From the NCBI GenBank assembly GCA_002375695.1, contig DFMO01000010.1, positions 71,231-135,230 on the forward strand: a DNA stretch of 64,000 nt, in the 5' to 3' direction. Below the pieces are notes generated by a model that was not told where the DNA came from, searched no databases, and was given only the letters and a program-made list of their open reading frames with translations. Source of the stretch: Flavobacteriaceae bacterium UBA3591 (GTDB lineage Bacteria > Bacteroidota > Bacteroidia > Flavobacteriales > Flavobacteriaceae). Positions 17,170 to 25,763 of this stretch are shown piece after piece (the stretch's first letter is position 1; every line of letters begins with the position of its first letter). Position numbers and translations under genes: made by a program.

Positions 17170-17953
17170 TTTAGAAGATAATATTCGTAAAAAGTTAGAT
17201 GCTCGAAGCATACAACCTTCGGCTAATGCCTGGGATAAATTGGAGGCAAAACTAGACGCTACAAAACCAAAAAAGAGACCCGTGTTTTGGTACTTAGCAG
17301 CGGCAAGTTTTGTAGGCTTTGTTATTGTAACATCTGTGTTTTTATTTACAAACAATTCTGAAATAGAAAATCAAATCGTAGAAAACAACAATTTAAATGC
17401 TCCTGTTTATGATGATGATTCGAAAAAATTAAATAATAATTTTGAAACCGCTAAAATCGCTTCCGAAGATAATACAAAAGAGGTGCCTCCTCAAAACTCT
17501 TCGACAAAACAAGATGCTGAAAAACAAACTGGAGTAGCCAAACAAAAACCGGCTTTGTCACAACAGTCTGAGATTGATAAAAAAATAAAAGACAACCGTG
17601 CCATTGCTAAAACTTCCGCAAAACAAAATACTACCCCAAAAAGTGTAGAAGAATTAATTGTTGTTGAAAACGACGATTTCTTTAAAAACAAGGTAAATGA
17701 AGTGGTTGCTTCGGTTAAAAAACTACAAGAAGATAACGATAATATTACGGCTACCGAAGTAGAAAATTTACTCAATAATGCGCGTCGCGATATAGAAATG
17801 CAACGCATATTAAACAATCAAAAAGTAGATGCTAACGCGCTGCTGCAAGATGTAGAATGGGAGTTAGAAAGGAGCTTTCGCGATAAAGTTTTTGAAGCAT
17901 TGGGCGAAGGTTTCAACAAAGTACGTACCGCGGTTTTGGAACGAAACGACTAA
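17156..17953 (+). CDS. Single-pass membrane protein, probable anti-sigma partner
   Basis: 265 residues. An N-terminal cytoplasmic segment of about 40 residues (LEDNIRKKLDARSIQPSANAWDKLEAKL) precedes one transmembrane helix (~residues 43-64). The rest is a long Lys/Gln/Asn-rich, helical extracytoplasmic part. It has no zinc anti-sigma H-x3-C-x2-C motif. The assignment rests on the 14-base overlap with the ECF sigma gene and on the topology, which match the sigma/anti-sigma gene pairs common in Bacteroidota. It could instead be an unrelated envelope protein of the same operon. Confidence 0.6.
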   Translation: MAPHNLEDNIRKKLDARSIQPSANAWDKLEAKLDATKPKKRPVFWYLAAASFVGFVIVTSVFLFTNNSEIENQIVENNNLNAPVYDDDSKKLNNNFETAKIASEDNTKEVPPQNSSTKQDAEKQTGVAKQKPALSQQSEIDKKIKDNRAIAKTSAKQNTTPKSVEELIVVENDDFFKNKVNEVVASVKKLQEDNDNITATEVENLLNNARRDIEMQRILNNQKVDANALLQDVEWELERSFRDKVFEALGEGFNKVRTAVLERND

Positions 17954-18011
17954 TTAGTATCACAAGAAATATTCATCAATAAATCATCAATAATCAAAAA
18001 AACGAACAGTT

Positions 18012-19082
18012 ATGAAATCCTTAATCACGATTAGCACAGCAGTTACCATTTGGCTTTTAACCGTAATGTACGGGCACGCGCAAGAAACCCAAACCGAAAG
18101 CACCCAAAAAATTGAGCAGGTTAATACACTAAAAGAGAAAATTGTTCAAACCGAAAAAGAAGCTTTAAAGACTACCGTTGAAAATATAAATTCGCGTTTA
18201 TCTAATGGTGAAATTACTGAAGCAGAAGCCGAAAATTTAAAACAATCTGCTGCCCAAAAACACGCCTTAAATATTGAAAACAAGTTAGCAATATTAGAAA
18301 ATAAAATGGCGCTTATGGATCGCAACCCAGAAATTGAGCCAGATATTGAAGATGATAATGGGTTTATGTTGCGAATTGGTACGAGTGATGAAGATGACGA
18401 TGTAATTTACCTTGGGCCTAAGAATAAAAAACGCAAATATGATAAACGAACAACATCAGATTTTGTATTTGCCTTTGGATTAAACAATGTAATCACAAAA
18501 GGCGAATCTCTTGAAGATTCTAACTTTAAAGTAGCCGGAAGCCGCTTTGCCGAACTGGGTTGGGCGTGGAAAACACGAGTTTTTGACAACAGTAACTGGT
18601 TGCGTATTAAATACGGTATATCATTTCAATTTAATGGCTTAAAGCCAACAGATAATCGTTTTTTTGTAGCTAATGGCGAAGTGACAGATCTTGAAGTTTA
18701 TCCGCAACATTTAAAAAAATCTAAATTTAGAATGGATAATTTGGTTGTGCCACTTCATTTTGAATTTGGCCCCTCCAAAAAAATTGAAAGCGATGATTAT
18801 TTTCGCTATTCTACCGCCAATAAACTTACAATTGGCTTGGGAGGATATGCCGGTATAAATTTGAGTACGCGACAAAAATTAAAATTTGAAGAAGATGGCG
18901 AGGACCGAAAGCTAAAATTAAAAGCAAATTATAACACCAATAACTTTATTTATGGCCTTAGTGGTTATATAGGTTGGCAAGGAATAGCCGCGTATGTTAA
19001 GTACGATTTGAACACTATTTTTAAAAACAACCTCGTTGACCAGCGCAACGTTTCACTCGGACTTCGTTTTGACGTAGATTAG
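18012..19082 (+). CDS. Outer-membrane beta-barrel protein with N-terminal coiled coil
   Basis: 356 residues. Signal peptide (to about GHAQ, residue 24), a helical, probably coiled-coil stretch at about 30-105 (many E/K/N heptads), an acidic linker (DDNGFMLRIGTSDEDDD), then a beta-rich domain of about 200 residues with alternating strands. The protein ends NVSLGLRFDVD, as small porin-like barrels do. No specific family is recognised. It lies 58 bases after the putative anti-sigma gene in the same direction, so it may be a target or part of the same envelope-stress unit. A terminator follows at 19114-19157. Confidence 0.65.
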   Translation: MKSLITISTAVTIWLLTVMYGHAQETQTESTQKIEQVNTLKEKIVQTEKEALKTTVENINSRLSNGEITEAEAENLKQSAAQKHALNIENKLAILENKMALMDRNPEIEPDIEDDNGFMLRIGTSDEDDDVIYLGPKNKKRKYDKRTTSDFVFAFGLNNVITKGESLEDSNFKVAGSRFAELGWAWKTRVFDNSNWLRIKYGISFQFNGLKPTDNRFFVANGEVTDLEVYPQHLKKSKFRMDNLVVPLHFEFGPSKKIESDDYFRYSTANKLTIGLGGYAGINLSTRQKLKFEEDGEDRKLKLKANYNTNNFIYGLSGYIGWQGIAAYVKYDLNTIFKNNLVDQRNVSLGLRFDVD

Positions 19083-19113
19083 CCAAAAAAGCGTTACAAT
19101 TGGCGGTAGTTTT

Positions 19114-19157
19114 AAACCTATGTGGAATTTATAATTTCGTATAGGTTTCTTTTGTTT
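19114..19157 (+). terminator. Probable terminator after the ECF sigma operon
   Basis: Stem AAACCTAT / ATAGGTTT with a 19-base interior that can pair further (GAATTTATAATTTC). It is followed by CTTTTGTTTT, an interrupted T run. Confidence 0.55.
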
Positions 19158-19216
19158 TATGTCTATTTTTACACTTTCAAATTTCTATTCTCAACTATTT
19201 TTAAAAAGTTATAATT

Positions 19217-21175
19217 CTGATTTCCAAAACTACCATAAACAATGTTTTTGAGACCGCTCGTGTAGAAGAGGTAATTGGCGATTTTGTTCAATTAAAGAAA
19301 TCGGGGAGTAATTTTAAAGGGCTTAGTCCATTTACAGATGAGCGTTCGCCAAGTTTTATGGTTAGTCCTGTAAAACAAATTTGGAAAGATTTTAGTAGTG
19401 GTAAGGGCGGTAATGTTGTGTCTTTTTTAATGGAACACGAACATTTTACCTATCCCGAAGCTATTAAATACTTAGCTAAAAAATACGGTATTGAGATAGA
19501 AGAAACCGAACAAACCGCCGAAGATAAGGTGCAGGCTAACGCGCGCGAAAGCTTATATTTAGTTAGTGAATTTGCCAAAAACTACTTTCACAATACCTTA
19601 TTAAAAACTGAAGAAGGAAAAGCCATTGGCTTGTCGTATTTTAAAGAAAGAGGCTTTACCGAAGAAATCATAAAAAAGTTTGAGCTAGGTTATTCGCCAG
19701 ATTCTTGGGATGCTTTTACATCTCATGCAATTAAAAAAGGCTATCAATTAGATTTTCTTGAAAAAACGGGTTTAACCATCGTAAAAGGAGAAAAGCAATT
19801 TGACCGATTTAAAGGAAGGGTTATGTTCCCTATTTTAAGTATGAGCGGTCGTACCCTTGGTTTTGGCGGACGTATTTTAACTTCGGAAAAAAAGGCGGCT
19901 AAATACTTAAATTCTCCCGAAAGTGACATCTACCATAAAAGCAAAGTGCTTTATGGAATATTTAATGCAAAACAGAGCATTGCCAAAGAGGACAATTGTT
20001 ATCTGGTTGAAGGATATACCGATGTTATTCAGTTTCACCAAACGGGAATTCACAACGTGGTGTCCTCTTCAGGTACGGCTTTAACTGCAGAGCAAATAAG
20101 GCTTATAAACCGGCTCACCAAAAATATTACAGTTCTTTTTGATGGCGATGCAGCAGGACTGCGAGCTTCTTTAAGGGGTATCGATCTTATTTTGGAACAA
20201 GGTATGAATGTTAAGATTTGTACGTTTCCCGAAGGTGAAGACCCCGATAGTTTTTCTCGAAAAAATTCACTGGAAGAGTTATCGCTCTATTTAGAAGAAA
20301 ATGCACAAGATTTTATCACGTTTAAGGCTTCGTTATTGGCAAAGGAAGCAAAAAACGACCCGATAAAAAAATCTGAAACCATTCATAATATGGTTAATAG
20401 CATTGCAAAAATACCCGATGTTATAAAGCGCGAGGTATATATGAAAGAATGCTCGCGAATTATGGATATTTCAGAACAAGTACTCTTTAACACCTTGGCT
20501 CAAATCTTTAAAAAAGATAACAAGGACGCAAAAAAAAGTACTGGAACTGCCAAAGAATCTTTTCAAGTTATCCCTGCTGAAAAGGAAATAAAAAAAATAG
20601 ATGTACAGCTGCAATTAGAGCGCAAAATAATTGAGTTGTTGCTGCTATACGGAAACGAAGAAGAAGAGTTTGAAGAGTTAATTTTAGAAGCCGATGACAA
20701 AGGCGAAATTACTTTTAGACCCGAATCGTTTAAAGCCCGTGTGTTTGAAAAAATTTATCTCGATTTGCAAGAAGACGAAATTGAATTTACAAATCCCGAA
20801 TTTAAAGATTTGTATTTGGAAGTAATTAATAGATTTAATCAAAACCCACATGCAAAAGCCGAGACTTTTATTAATGATCTCCACCCCGATATGGCTACTA
20901 CGGTAACGCATATTTTAATGGAAGAGGAAAAATACGCATTAAGTAATTGGGAGCGCATGGAGATTTATGTAAAAGATAAAGATCAAACAATTGCGCAAAT
21001 AGTGAGTGAAACTATACTTAATTTAAGACGTCATTTGGTTTCGCAAAAAATAAATGAGTTGTCTAATATTATAAAAGAAGGAGGCAGCGAAAATAATGAA
21101 TCTGGGCTTCAAGAAATTGTAGATTATTTAAGTTTAAAAAAAGTACTTTCTACAAAATTAAACCGGGTGCTCTAA
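19217..21175 (+). CDS. dnaG: DNA primase DnaG, non-AUG start, zinc ligands absent
   Basis: 652 residues from the CTG at 19217. The frame is open from the stop at 19202, and nothing before 19358 is ATG, GTG or TTG. The 47 codons before that ATG read as conserved primase sequence (ISKTTINNVFETARVEEVIGD), so the short start must be wrong; CTG, or a neighbouring ATT/ATA, initiates. The N-terminal domain keeps the zinc-finger fold sequence (SPFTDERSPSF, KDFSSGKGGNVVSFL), but all four usual Cys/His ligands are replaced by S37, T40, D58 and S61. The Toprim core is normal (VEGYTDVI, LFDGDAAG). A C-terminal helicase-binding region follows. It makes primers for replication. Confidence 0.9.
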   Translation: MISKTTINNVFETARVEEVIGDFVQLKKSGSNFKGLSPFTDERSPSFMVSPVKQIWKDFSSGKGGNVVSFLMEHEHFTYPEAIKYLAKKYGIEIEETEQTAEDKVQANARESLYLVSEFAKNYFHNTLLKTEEGKAIGLSYFKERGFTEEIIKKFELGYSPDSWDAFTSHAIKKGYQLDFLEKTGLTIVKGEKQFDRFKGRVMFPILSMSGRTLGFGGRILTSEKKAAKYLNSPESDIYHKSKVLYGIFNAKQSIAKEDNCYLVEGYTDVIQFHQTGIHNVVSSSGTALTAEQIRLINRLTKNITVLFDGDAAGLRASLRGIDLILEQGMNVKICTFPEGEDPDSFSRKNSLEELSLYLEENAQDFITFKASLLAKEAKNDPIKKSETIHNMVNSIAKIPDVIKREVYMKECSRIMDISEQVLFNTLAQIFKKDNKDAKKSTGTAKESFQVIPAEKEIKKIDVQLQLERKIIELLLLYGNEEEEFEELILEADDKGEITFRPESFKARVFEKIYLDLQEDEIEFTNPEFKDLYLEVINRFNQNPHAKAETFINDLHPDMATTVTHILMEEEKYALSNWERMEIYVKDKDQTIAQIVSETILNLRRHLVSQKINELSNIIKEGGSENNESGLQEIVDYLSLKKVLSTKLNRVL

Positions 21176-21178
21176 AAA

Positions 21179-21811
21179 TTAACTGTGCTTAAGCATTCGG
21201 CTTTGTGTAATTAATTCGGCTAAACTATTTACTTTTAATTTTTTTAAAAGCCTAGTTTTATAGGTACTCACGGTTTTTTCGTTAATTTCTAATAAGGAGG
21301 CAATGTCTTTATTTCGCTTGCCGTTGGTTAATAAATCTAACACTTCAATCTCGCGAGCCGAGAGTTTTCTATAACGACCAATAAGTGAGTTGTCTTTACC
21401 CGAATGTTTGTGAAAAGCCGCGGCAATTTCAGCATTTAAAAAAATACCGCCTGTTTTAATTCGGTTTAATGCTTTTATAAATTTTTCGGGTGTAGATGTT
21501 TTAGGAATATAAGCTGCTGCGCCAGATTTAATTGAGCGCAAGGCGTAAATTTCTTCGGGATGTGTAGAGTAAATTGCAATTTTGGTTTGCGGAAACTCTT
21601 CAATTAATTCTCTTAACGAACGAAAACCTGAAATTTCAGGGATTGTTATTTCAATAATTAAAAGGTCTGGATGTTCTCTATACAAACATTTTTTAAGGTA
21701 GGTACCATTGTAAACTTTACCTACAACTTTGTACTCGTTTGTTCTTCGCAACAAATCTGAAACACCATCGACGGTAATAGGGTGGTGGTCTGCTATTACA
21801 ACTTTTATCAT
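21179..21811 (-). CDS. NarL/LuxR-type response regulator with Glu at the phospho-acceptor site
   Basis: 210 residues. Receiver at 1-120: the acidic pocket reads ADHHPI (usually DDHP), the phosphorylation motif reads LLIIEITIPEISG (the Asp is Glu54), and the switch Ser (IYST) and Lys (IPKT) are retained. LuxR-type helix-turn-helix at ~145-205 (LSAREIEVLDLLTNGKRNKDIASLLEINEKTVSTYKTRLLKKLKV). With Glu in place of Asp it probably cannot be phosphorylated normally and may be held in an active-like state or respond to something else. No kinase gene is nearby. It is convergent with dnaG, with 3 bases between the stops. Confidence 0.88.
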   Translation of the reverse strand: MIKVVIADHHPITVDGVSDLLRRTNEYKVVGKVYNGTYLKKCLYREHPDLLIIEITIPEISGFRSLRELIEEFPQTKIAIYSTHPEEIYALRSIKSGAAAYIPKTSTPEKFIKALNRIKTGGIFLNAEIAAAFHKHSGKDNSLIGRYRKLSAREIEVLDLLTNGKRNKDIASLLEINEKTVSTYKTRLLKKLKVNSLAELITQSRMLKHS

Positions 21812-21969
21812 TGGATTAAATTATCTTTTAAAACGCATAAAATCTAAGACTTTGGGACACACCTTAACGATTTAAAAGTAATATTAGCAATACATTGTGA
21901 TAATAAAAAATGTTTAAACGAAGATTCTGCGGCGTTTCGTTTAATGGTTAAATTATTCGATAAAATACG

Positions 21970-22761
21970 TTATTGTCTCAAATTATTAGGAATTGTACAC
22001 ACCGGAATTGCAACCATTTTGTGCAAGTTGGCACGATGACGACTTTTATAAATTTTTAAAACTTCCTTTTGGCGTTCAGTCATTTTATTAGATTCTTCAC
22101 CTTTTTCAATTACTTGCATGGCCCATTCTAGCTCGTCATAGCTAGCACCAATTTGGTCTTCATCAGTTCGGCTATCGCCAAATAGGCCATCGGTTGGAGC
22201 GGCATCAATTATTGATTTTGGAATGTTTAAAACACGCGCAAGACTATACACTTCGCTTTTCATTAAATCGGCAATCGGACTCAAATCTACGCCGCCATCG
22301 CCGTATTTGGTAAAAAATCCTACCCCAAAATCTTCAACCTTATTTCCAGTACCCGCAACCAAATATTTGTAAAGTCCGGCAAAGTGATATAGGGTTGTCA
22401 TTCGCAATCTAGCACGTGTATTTGCAAGCGAAAGTTCGAGGTTGGTATTATCGTGGGGTGTGGGGAATTCACGTTTAAACTGTTCAAAAACCGAGGTTAA
22501 ATCTACTTCTTCGTTTTGTACATTCGGGAATTGATTTTTCAAAAACTGAATGTGTTCGCGCCCTCTGCTTACTTGATTTGCAGCTTGATGAATTGGCATT
22601 TCTACGCATAGTGTTGTAAAACCAGTTTTTGCACAAAGCGCCGAAGTTACGGCAGAATCTATCCCGCCACTTATGCCAATTACAAAGCCATCCATTTTGG
22701 CTTTTTCGGCATAATCTTTAAGCCAATCTACAATATATTCAATCACTTTTTCGGTTTGCAT
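21970..22761 (-). CDS. nadE: NAD+ synthase, ammonia-dependent
   Basis: 263 residues, the length of single-domain NadE. The ATP pyrophosphatase P-loop SGGIDSA lies near residue 31. Further conserved parts are TRARLRMTTLYHFAG, VAGTGNKVEDFGVGFFTKYGDGGVDLSPIADLMKSEVY, PTDGLFGDSRTDEDQIG and SRHRANLHKM. It lacks the N-terminal nitrilase-like glutaminase domain, so it should use ammonia directly to amidate nicotinic acid adenine dinucleotide. It is divergent from gldB. Confidence 0.95.
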   Translation of the reverse strand: MQTEKVIEYIVDWLKDYAEKAKMDGFVIGISGGIDSAVTSALCAKTGFTTLCVEMPIHQAANQVSRGREHIQFLKNQFPNVQNEEVDLTSVFEQFKREFPTPHDNTNLELSLANTRARLRMTTLYHFAGLYKYLVAGTGNKVEDFGVGFFTKYGDGGVDLSPIADLMKSEVYSLARVLNIPKSIIDAAPTDGLFGDSRTDEDQIGASYDELEWAMQVIEKGEESNKMTERQKEVLKIYKSRHRANLHKMVAIPVCTIPNNLRQ

Positions 22762-22789
22762 TTTTCGTGTTTTTAATGTTTTATAGTAA

Positions 22790-22797
22790 TACCTTTG
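22790..22797 (+). promoter_or_regulatory. Promoter -7 element of gldB-gldC
   Basis: TACCTTTG, an exact TAnnTTTG match, 69 bases before the gldB ATG. No well-placed TTG is seen at -33. Confidence 0.5.
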
Positions 22798-22865
22798 CAG
22801 CGCAAATGTGGTTAAAAATATAATTATTATTAAGGAACTGCGTTAACCAAAAATAACTTTTTTGT

Positions 22866-23825
22866 ATGAAAAATTATTTGTTATTAACACTTGTTGGATT
22901 GCTTATTATTTCGTGTAATTCGAAAAGTAAAGTGGAGCAAGAAATTGAAAAAATACCAATAGACGTTGAAATAATTAGATTTGATAAAGCCTTTGCCAAA
23001 GCCACTCCCAATGATTTGCCGCAATTAAAGAAAGAATATCCTTCTTTTTTTCCCGAACAATATAACGATAGTATTTGGATCGATAAAATAACCGACACTC
23101 TTCAAAACCAATTAGAGGAAGAGGTATTTAAAGTTTTTCCAGATAATTCATCGCTCACAGATGTTTTGGTGCCGCTATTTCAGCATATAAAATATTACTT
23201 TCCAAAGTTTAAAACACCCGCAGTAGTAGCTGCAACATCTGATGTTGATTACCGAAATAAGGTAATACTTGCAGATAGTTTGCTAATAATTGCCGTAGAT
23301 AATTATTTGGGTAGTGAGCACGAATTTTACAAGGGAATAGAACGCTATATCGCTAAAGGGATGAAACCATCGCAAGTAGGACCCGATGTGGCTGCCGCTT
23401 ATTCGAAGCATTATATAAAACCACCCAAACAGCGCAGATTTTTGGAACAAATTGTTTATTACGGAAAACAATTATATTTAAAAGATTTATGGTTGCCAGC
23501 GGTTTCAAAAGCCGAAAAAATAGGCTATAAGGAAGAAGAGTATCAATGGGCCGAAGAGAACGAAGAGTATATGTGGCGCTATTTTATCGAAAAAGAATTA
23601 CTGTATAGTACAGACCCAAAATTGGCGGCACGATTTGTTAATCCGGCGCCATTTTCAAAGTTTTATTTGGAAATAGACAATGAATCGCCGGGGATGTTAG
23701 GCAGGTATTTGGGTTGGAAAATTGTAAATGCGTATATGAATAATACCGATACGTCAGTACAGCAATTAATGGTGACTAAAGCCGACGAGATTTTTAAAAA
23801 TTCAAAATATAAACCAAAGAAATAA
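22866..23825 (+). CDS. gldB: GldB, gliding motility lipoprotein
   Basis: 319 residues. Lipoprotein signal MKNYLLLTLVGLLIISCNSK, with the lipidated Cys at residue 17. The sequence VEIIRFDKAFAKA, LKKEYPSFFP, the DYRNKVI region and ESPGMLGRYLGWKIVNAYM match flavobacterial GldB, a lipoprotein required for gliding and T9SS function whose biochemical role is not known. Its stop overlaps the gldC start by one base, which fits coupled expression. gldA is 21 kb away at the left end of the window. Confidence 0.92.
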   Translation: MKNYLLLTLVGLLIISCNSKSKVEQEIEKIPIDVEIIRFDKAFAKATPNDLPQLKKEYPSFFPEQYNDSIWIDKITDTLQNQLEEEVFKVFPDNSSLTDVLVPLFQHIKYYFPKFKTPAVVAATSDVDYRNKVILADSLLIIAVDNYLGSEHEFYKGIERYIAKGMKPSQVGPDVAAAYSKHYIKPPKQRRFLEQIVYYGKQLYLKDLWLPAVSKAEKIGYKEEEYQWAEENEEYMWRYFIEKELLYSTDPKLAARFVNPAPFSKFYLEIDNESPGMLGRYLGWKIVNAYMNNTDTSVQQLMVTKADEIFKNSKYKPKK

Positions 23826-24163
23826 TGGCAGTTAAACACACTTCAGAAATAAAATTAGAGGTAGGCCTCGACGAAAATAAAATTCCCGAAACTATCAATT
23901 GGACAGCCGAAGACGGTGGGGTGACCAATGAAGAAACCAAGGCAGTTATGTTATCTGTTTGGGATAATAAAAACCAAGAATCGCTAAGGATCGATTTGTG
24001 GACCAAAGACATGCCTGTAGACGAGATGAAGGTGTTTTTTCATCAAACGCTAACCGCTATGGCCGATACGTTTCAACGGGCAACAAACGATCAAAAAATG
24101 AGTGCTACCATGCGCGACTTTTGCGATTATTTTGCCGAAAAACTTGAGCTAAAGCGCGAGTAA
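23825..24163 (+). CDS. gldC: GldC, gliding motility protein
   Basis: 112 residues, cytoplasmic, with no signal peptide. It begins MAVKHTSEIKLEVGLDENKIPETINW and ends with an acidic/basic helix (DYFAEKLELKRE), matching GldC. GldC is reported to improve gliding without being strictly required. It overlaps gldB by one base. It is convergent with engB, with only 17 bases between the stops. Confidence 0.92.
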   Translation: MAVKHTSEIKLEVGLDENKIPETINWTAEDGGVTNEETKAVMLSVWDNKNQESLRIDLWTKDMPVDEMKVFFHQTLTAMADTFQRATNDQKMSATMRDFCDYFAEKLELKRE

Positions 24164-24180
24164 ATTTTTGCTACAACAAA

Positions 24181-24786
24181 CTACGAACTTTGCATAGCCG
24201 TATTGAGTTCATCAATATAATTTAAAACTTCATCGCGGCCAGTAGAATTACTGGCTGAGGTGATAAAATATTGGGGCATTTCTTCCCAAGTTTCTAGCAT
24301 TTTTTTGGTGTATGCTTCAATATTTCTTTCAAGTGCGTTGGGTTTTAGCTTATCGGCTTTTGTAAAAATTATATTAAATGGAATACCATTTTCTCCCATC
24401 CAAGCCATAAACTCTAAATCTATGGGTTGGGGTTCGTGTCTACAATCAATCAAGACAAATGCGAGTACTAATTGTTCGCGCTTTTCAAAATAATTGGTAA
24501 TAAATTTTTGAAAGGTTTTCTTGCTTTTTTTTGAAACTCGAGCGTAGCCATATCCAGGTAAATCTACCAAATACCAGCTTTTATTAATTATAAAATGATT
24601 GATTAATTGGGTCTTTCCCGGGCGGCCCGATGTTTTTGCTAAATTTTTACGAAGCATCAACATATTGATAAGCGAAGATTTCCCCACGTTACTTCTTCCA
24701 ATAAAAGCATATTCTGGCAAGCGATTTTTTGGGCATTTTGCAACTTCGCTATTGCTCATTAAAAATTCTGCAGATTTAATATGCAT
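24181..24786 (-). CDS. engB: EngB (YsxC/YihA) ribosome-biogenesis GTPase
   Basis: 201 residues, the usual length. G1 is GRSNVGKSS (~31), the switch region contains GRPGKTQLINHF, G3 is DLPGYGYA (~75), G4 is TKADK (~142) and G5 is TSASN (~172). It acts in large-subunit assembly. The alpha/beta hydrolase gene upstream on the same strand ends 49 bases before it, so the two may share a transcript. Confidence 0.95.
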   Translation of the reverse strand: MHIKSAEFLMSNSEVAKCPKNRLPEYAFIGRSNVGKSSLINMLMLRKNLAKTSGRPGKTQLINHFIINKSWYLVDLPGYGYARVSKKSKKTFQKFITNYFEKREQLVLAFVLIDCRHEPQPIDLEFMAWMGENGIPFNIIFTKADKLKPNALERNIEAYTKKMLETWEEMPQYFITSASNSTGRDEVLNYIDELNTAMQSS

Positions 24787-24835
24787 GGTTTTGGTATTTT
24801 AAATTGAAAGATGGTTTAAGATGCGAACAGCAAAC

Positions 24836-25600
24836 TTAAATGCCTCGTTTTTCTAACCAGGCGTAAAGCAGCCGGTTAAATTCGTCTGGGTGCTCCATCA
24901 TTGCCGCGTGGCCACACTTATCGATCCAATAAAGGTCTGAATCTGGTAAAAGTTCGTGAAATTCTACGGCTACTTCGGGTGGGGTAACATTGTCGTTTTT
25001 TCCCCAAATAATACAAGTAGGCGTATCCATTTTTGGCAAATCTTTAGCCATATTGTGTCTAATTGCACTTTTGGCAATGGCAAGGGTGCGAATTAATTTT
25101 GTACGGTCGTTTACAGTTTTATAAACATCATCTACAATTTCTTTTGTGGCTACCGCAGGATCGTAAAAAACATTTTCAGCTTTTTGCTTTATGTATTCAT
25201 AATCGCCACGCTTAGGATAACTTTCGCCCATAGCACTTTCATATAAGCCCGAGCTACCTGTTATAACCAGCGCTTGTACTTTTTCGGGATACATTTTTGT
25301 GCATAACAAGGCAATATGACCCCCTAAAGAGTTGCCTAAAAGTATAACTTGTTGATAACCTAAATGATCAATAAACTCTGCGACGTATTTGGCAAAGTTT
25401 TTTACGTTGGTACGCAACAAAGTCATTTTGTAAATAGGCAATTCTGGAATTAAAATTTTATAACCTTTTGGCGAAAAGAAATTTGCAACACCATCAAAAT
25501 TACTTAATCCACCCATTAAGCCGTGAAGAATGACTATTGGCGTGCCTTCACCTATTTCTAAATACGAAAATTTTCCTTCTTTCTTAAAGTTTTCTGACAT
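24836..25600 (-). CDS. Alpha/beta-fold hydrolase
   Basis: 254 residues. The HG motif (VILHGLMGG, ~25), the nucleophile elbow GNSLGGHIA (Ser ~97), an Asp in CIIWGKNDNVTPPE and a His in CGHAAMMEHPDEF complete an esterase-type triad. The substrate is not predictable. I start it at ATG 25600 rather than the TTG at 25615. A -7 element, TACTTTTG (25633-25626, minus strand), precedes both. Confidence 0.85.
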   Translation of the reverse strand: MSENFKKEGKFSYLEIGEGTPIVILHGLMGGLSNFDGVANFFSPKGYKILIPELPIYKMTLLRTNVKNFAKYVAEFIDHLGYQQVILLGNSLGGHIALLCTKMYPEKVQALVITGSSGLYESAMGESYPKRGDYEYIKQKAENVFYDPAVATKEIVDDVYKTVNDRTKLIRTLAIAKSAIRHNMAKDLPKMDTPTCIIWGKNDNVTPPEVAVEFHELLPDSDLYWIDKCGHAAMMEHPDEFNRLLYAWLEKRGI

Positions 25601-25625
25601 GCTTGGTTGGTGCAATTTAGAAAGA

Positions 25626-25633
25626 CAAAAGTA
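25626..25633 (-). promoter_or_regulatory. Promoter -7 element of the alpha/beta hydrolase gene
   Basis: TACTTTTG on the minus strand, an exact TAnnTTTG match, 25 bases before the ATG at 25600. Confidence 0.55.
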
Positions 25634-25707
25634 AACAAAATTATTTCATACAATCTAATAATAGCCATCCTTTGTTTTTTTCAATACTGAAGTCGATGAG
25701 TTACAAG

Positions 25708-25754
25708 GTGGTAAAACTTATTAACAAAGTGGTAGAATGTGGTAAAATGTGGTA
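25708..25754 (+). promoter_or_regulatory. Putative MraZ operator: four phased GTGGTA boxes
   Basis: GTGGTA occurs at 25708, 25729, 25739 and 25749, spaced 21, 10 and 10 bases, so all boxes lie on one DNA face. The last box ends 9 bases before the TATATTTG -7 element. Characterised MraZ operators are direct repeats with a GTGG-like core and 10-base spacing upstream of mraZ, so this is very probably the autoregulatory site. Confidence 0.8.
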
Positions 25755-25763
25755 AAAGTTCTA

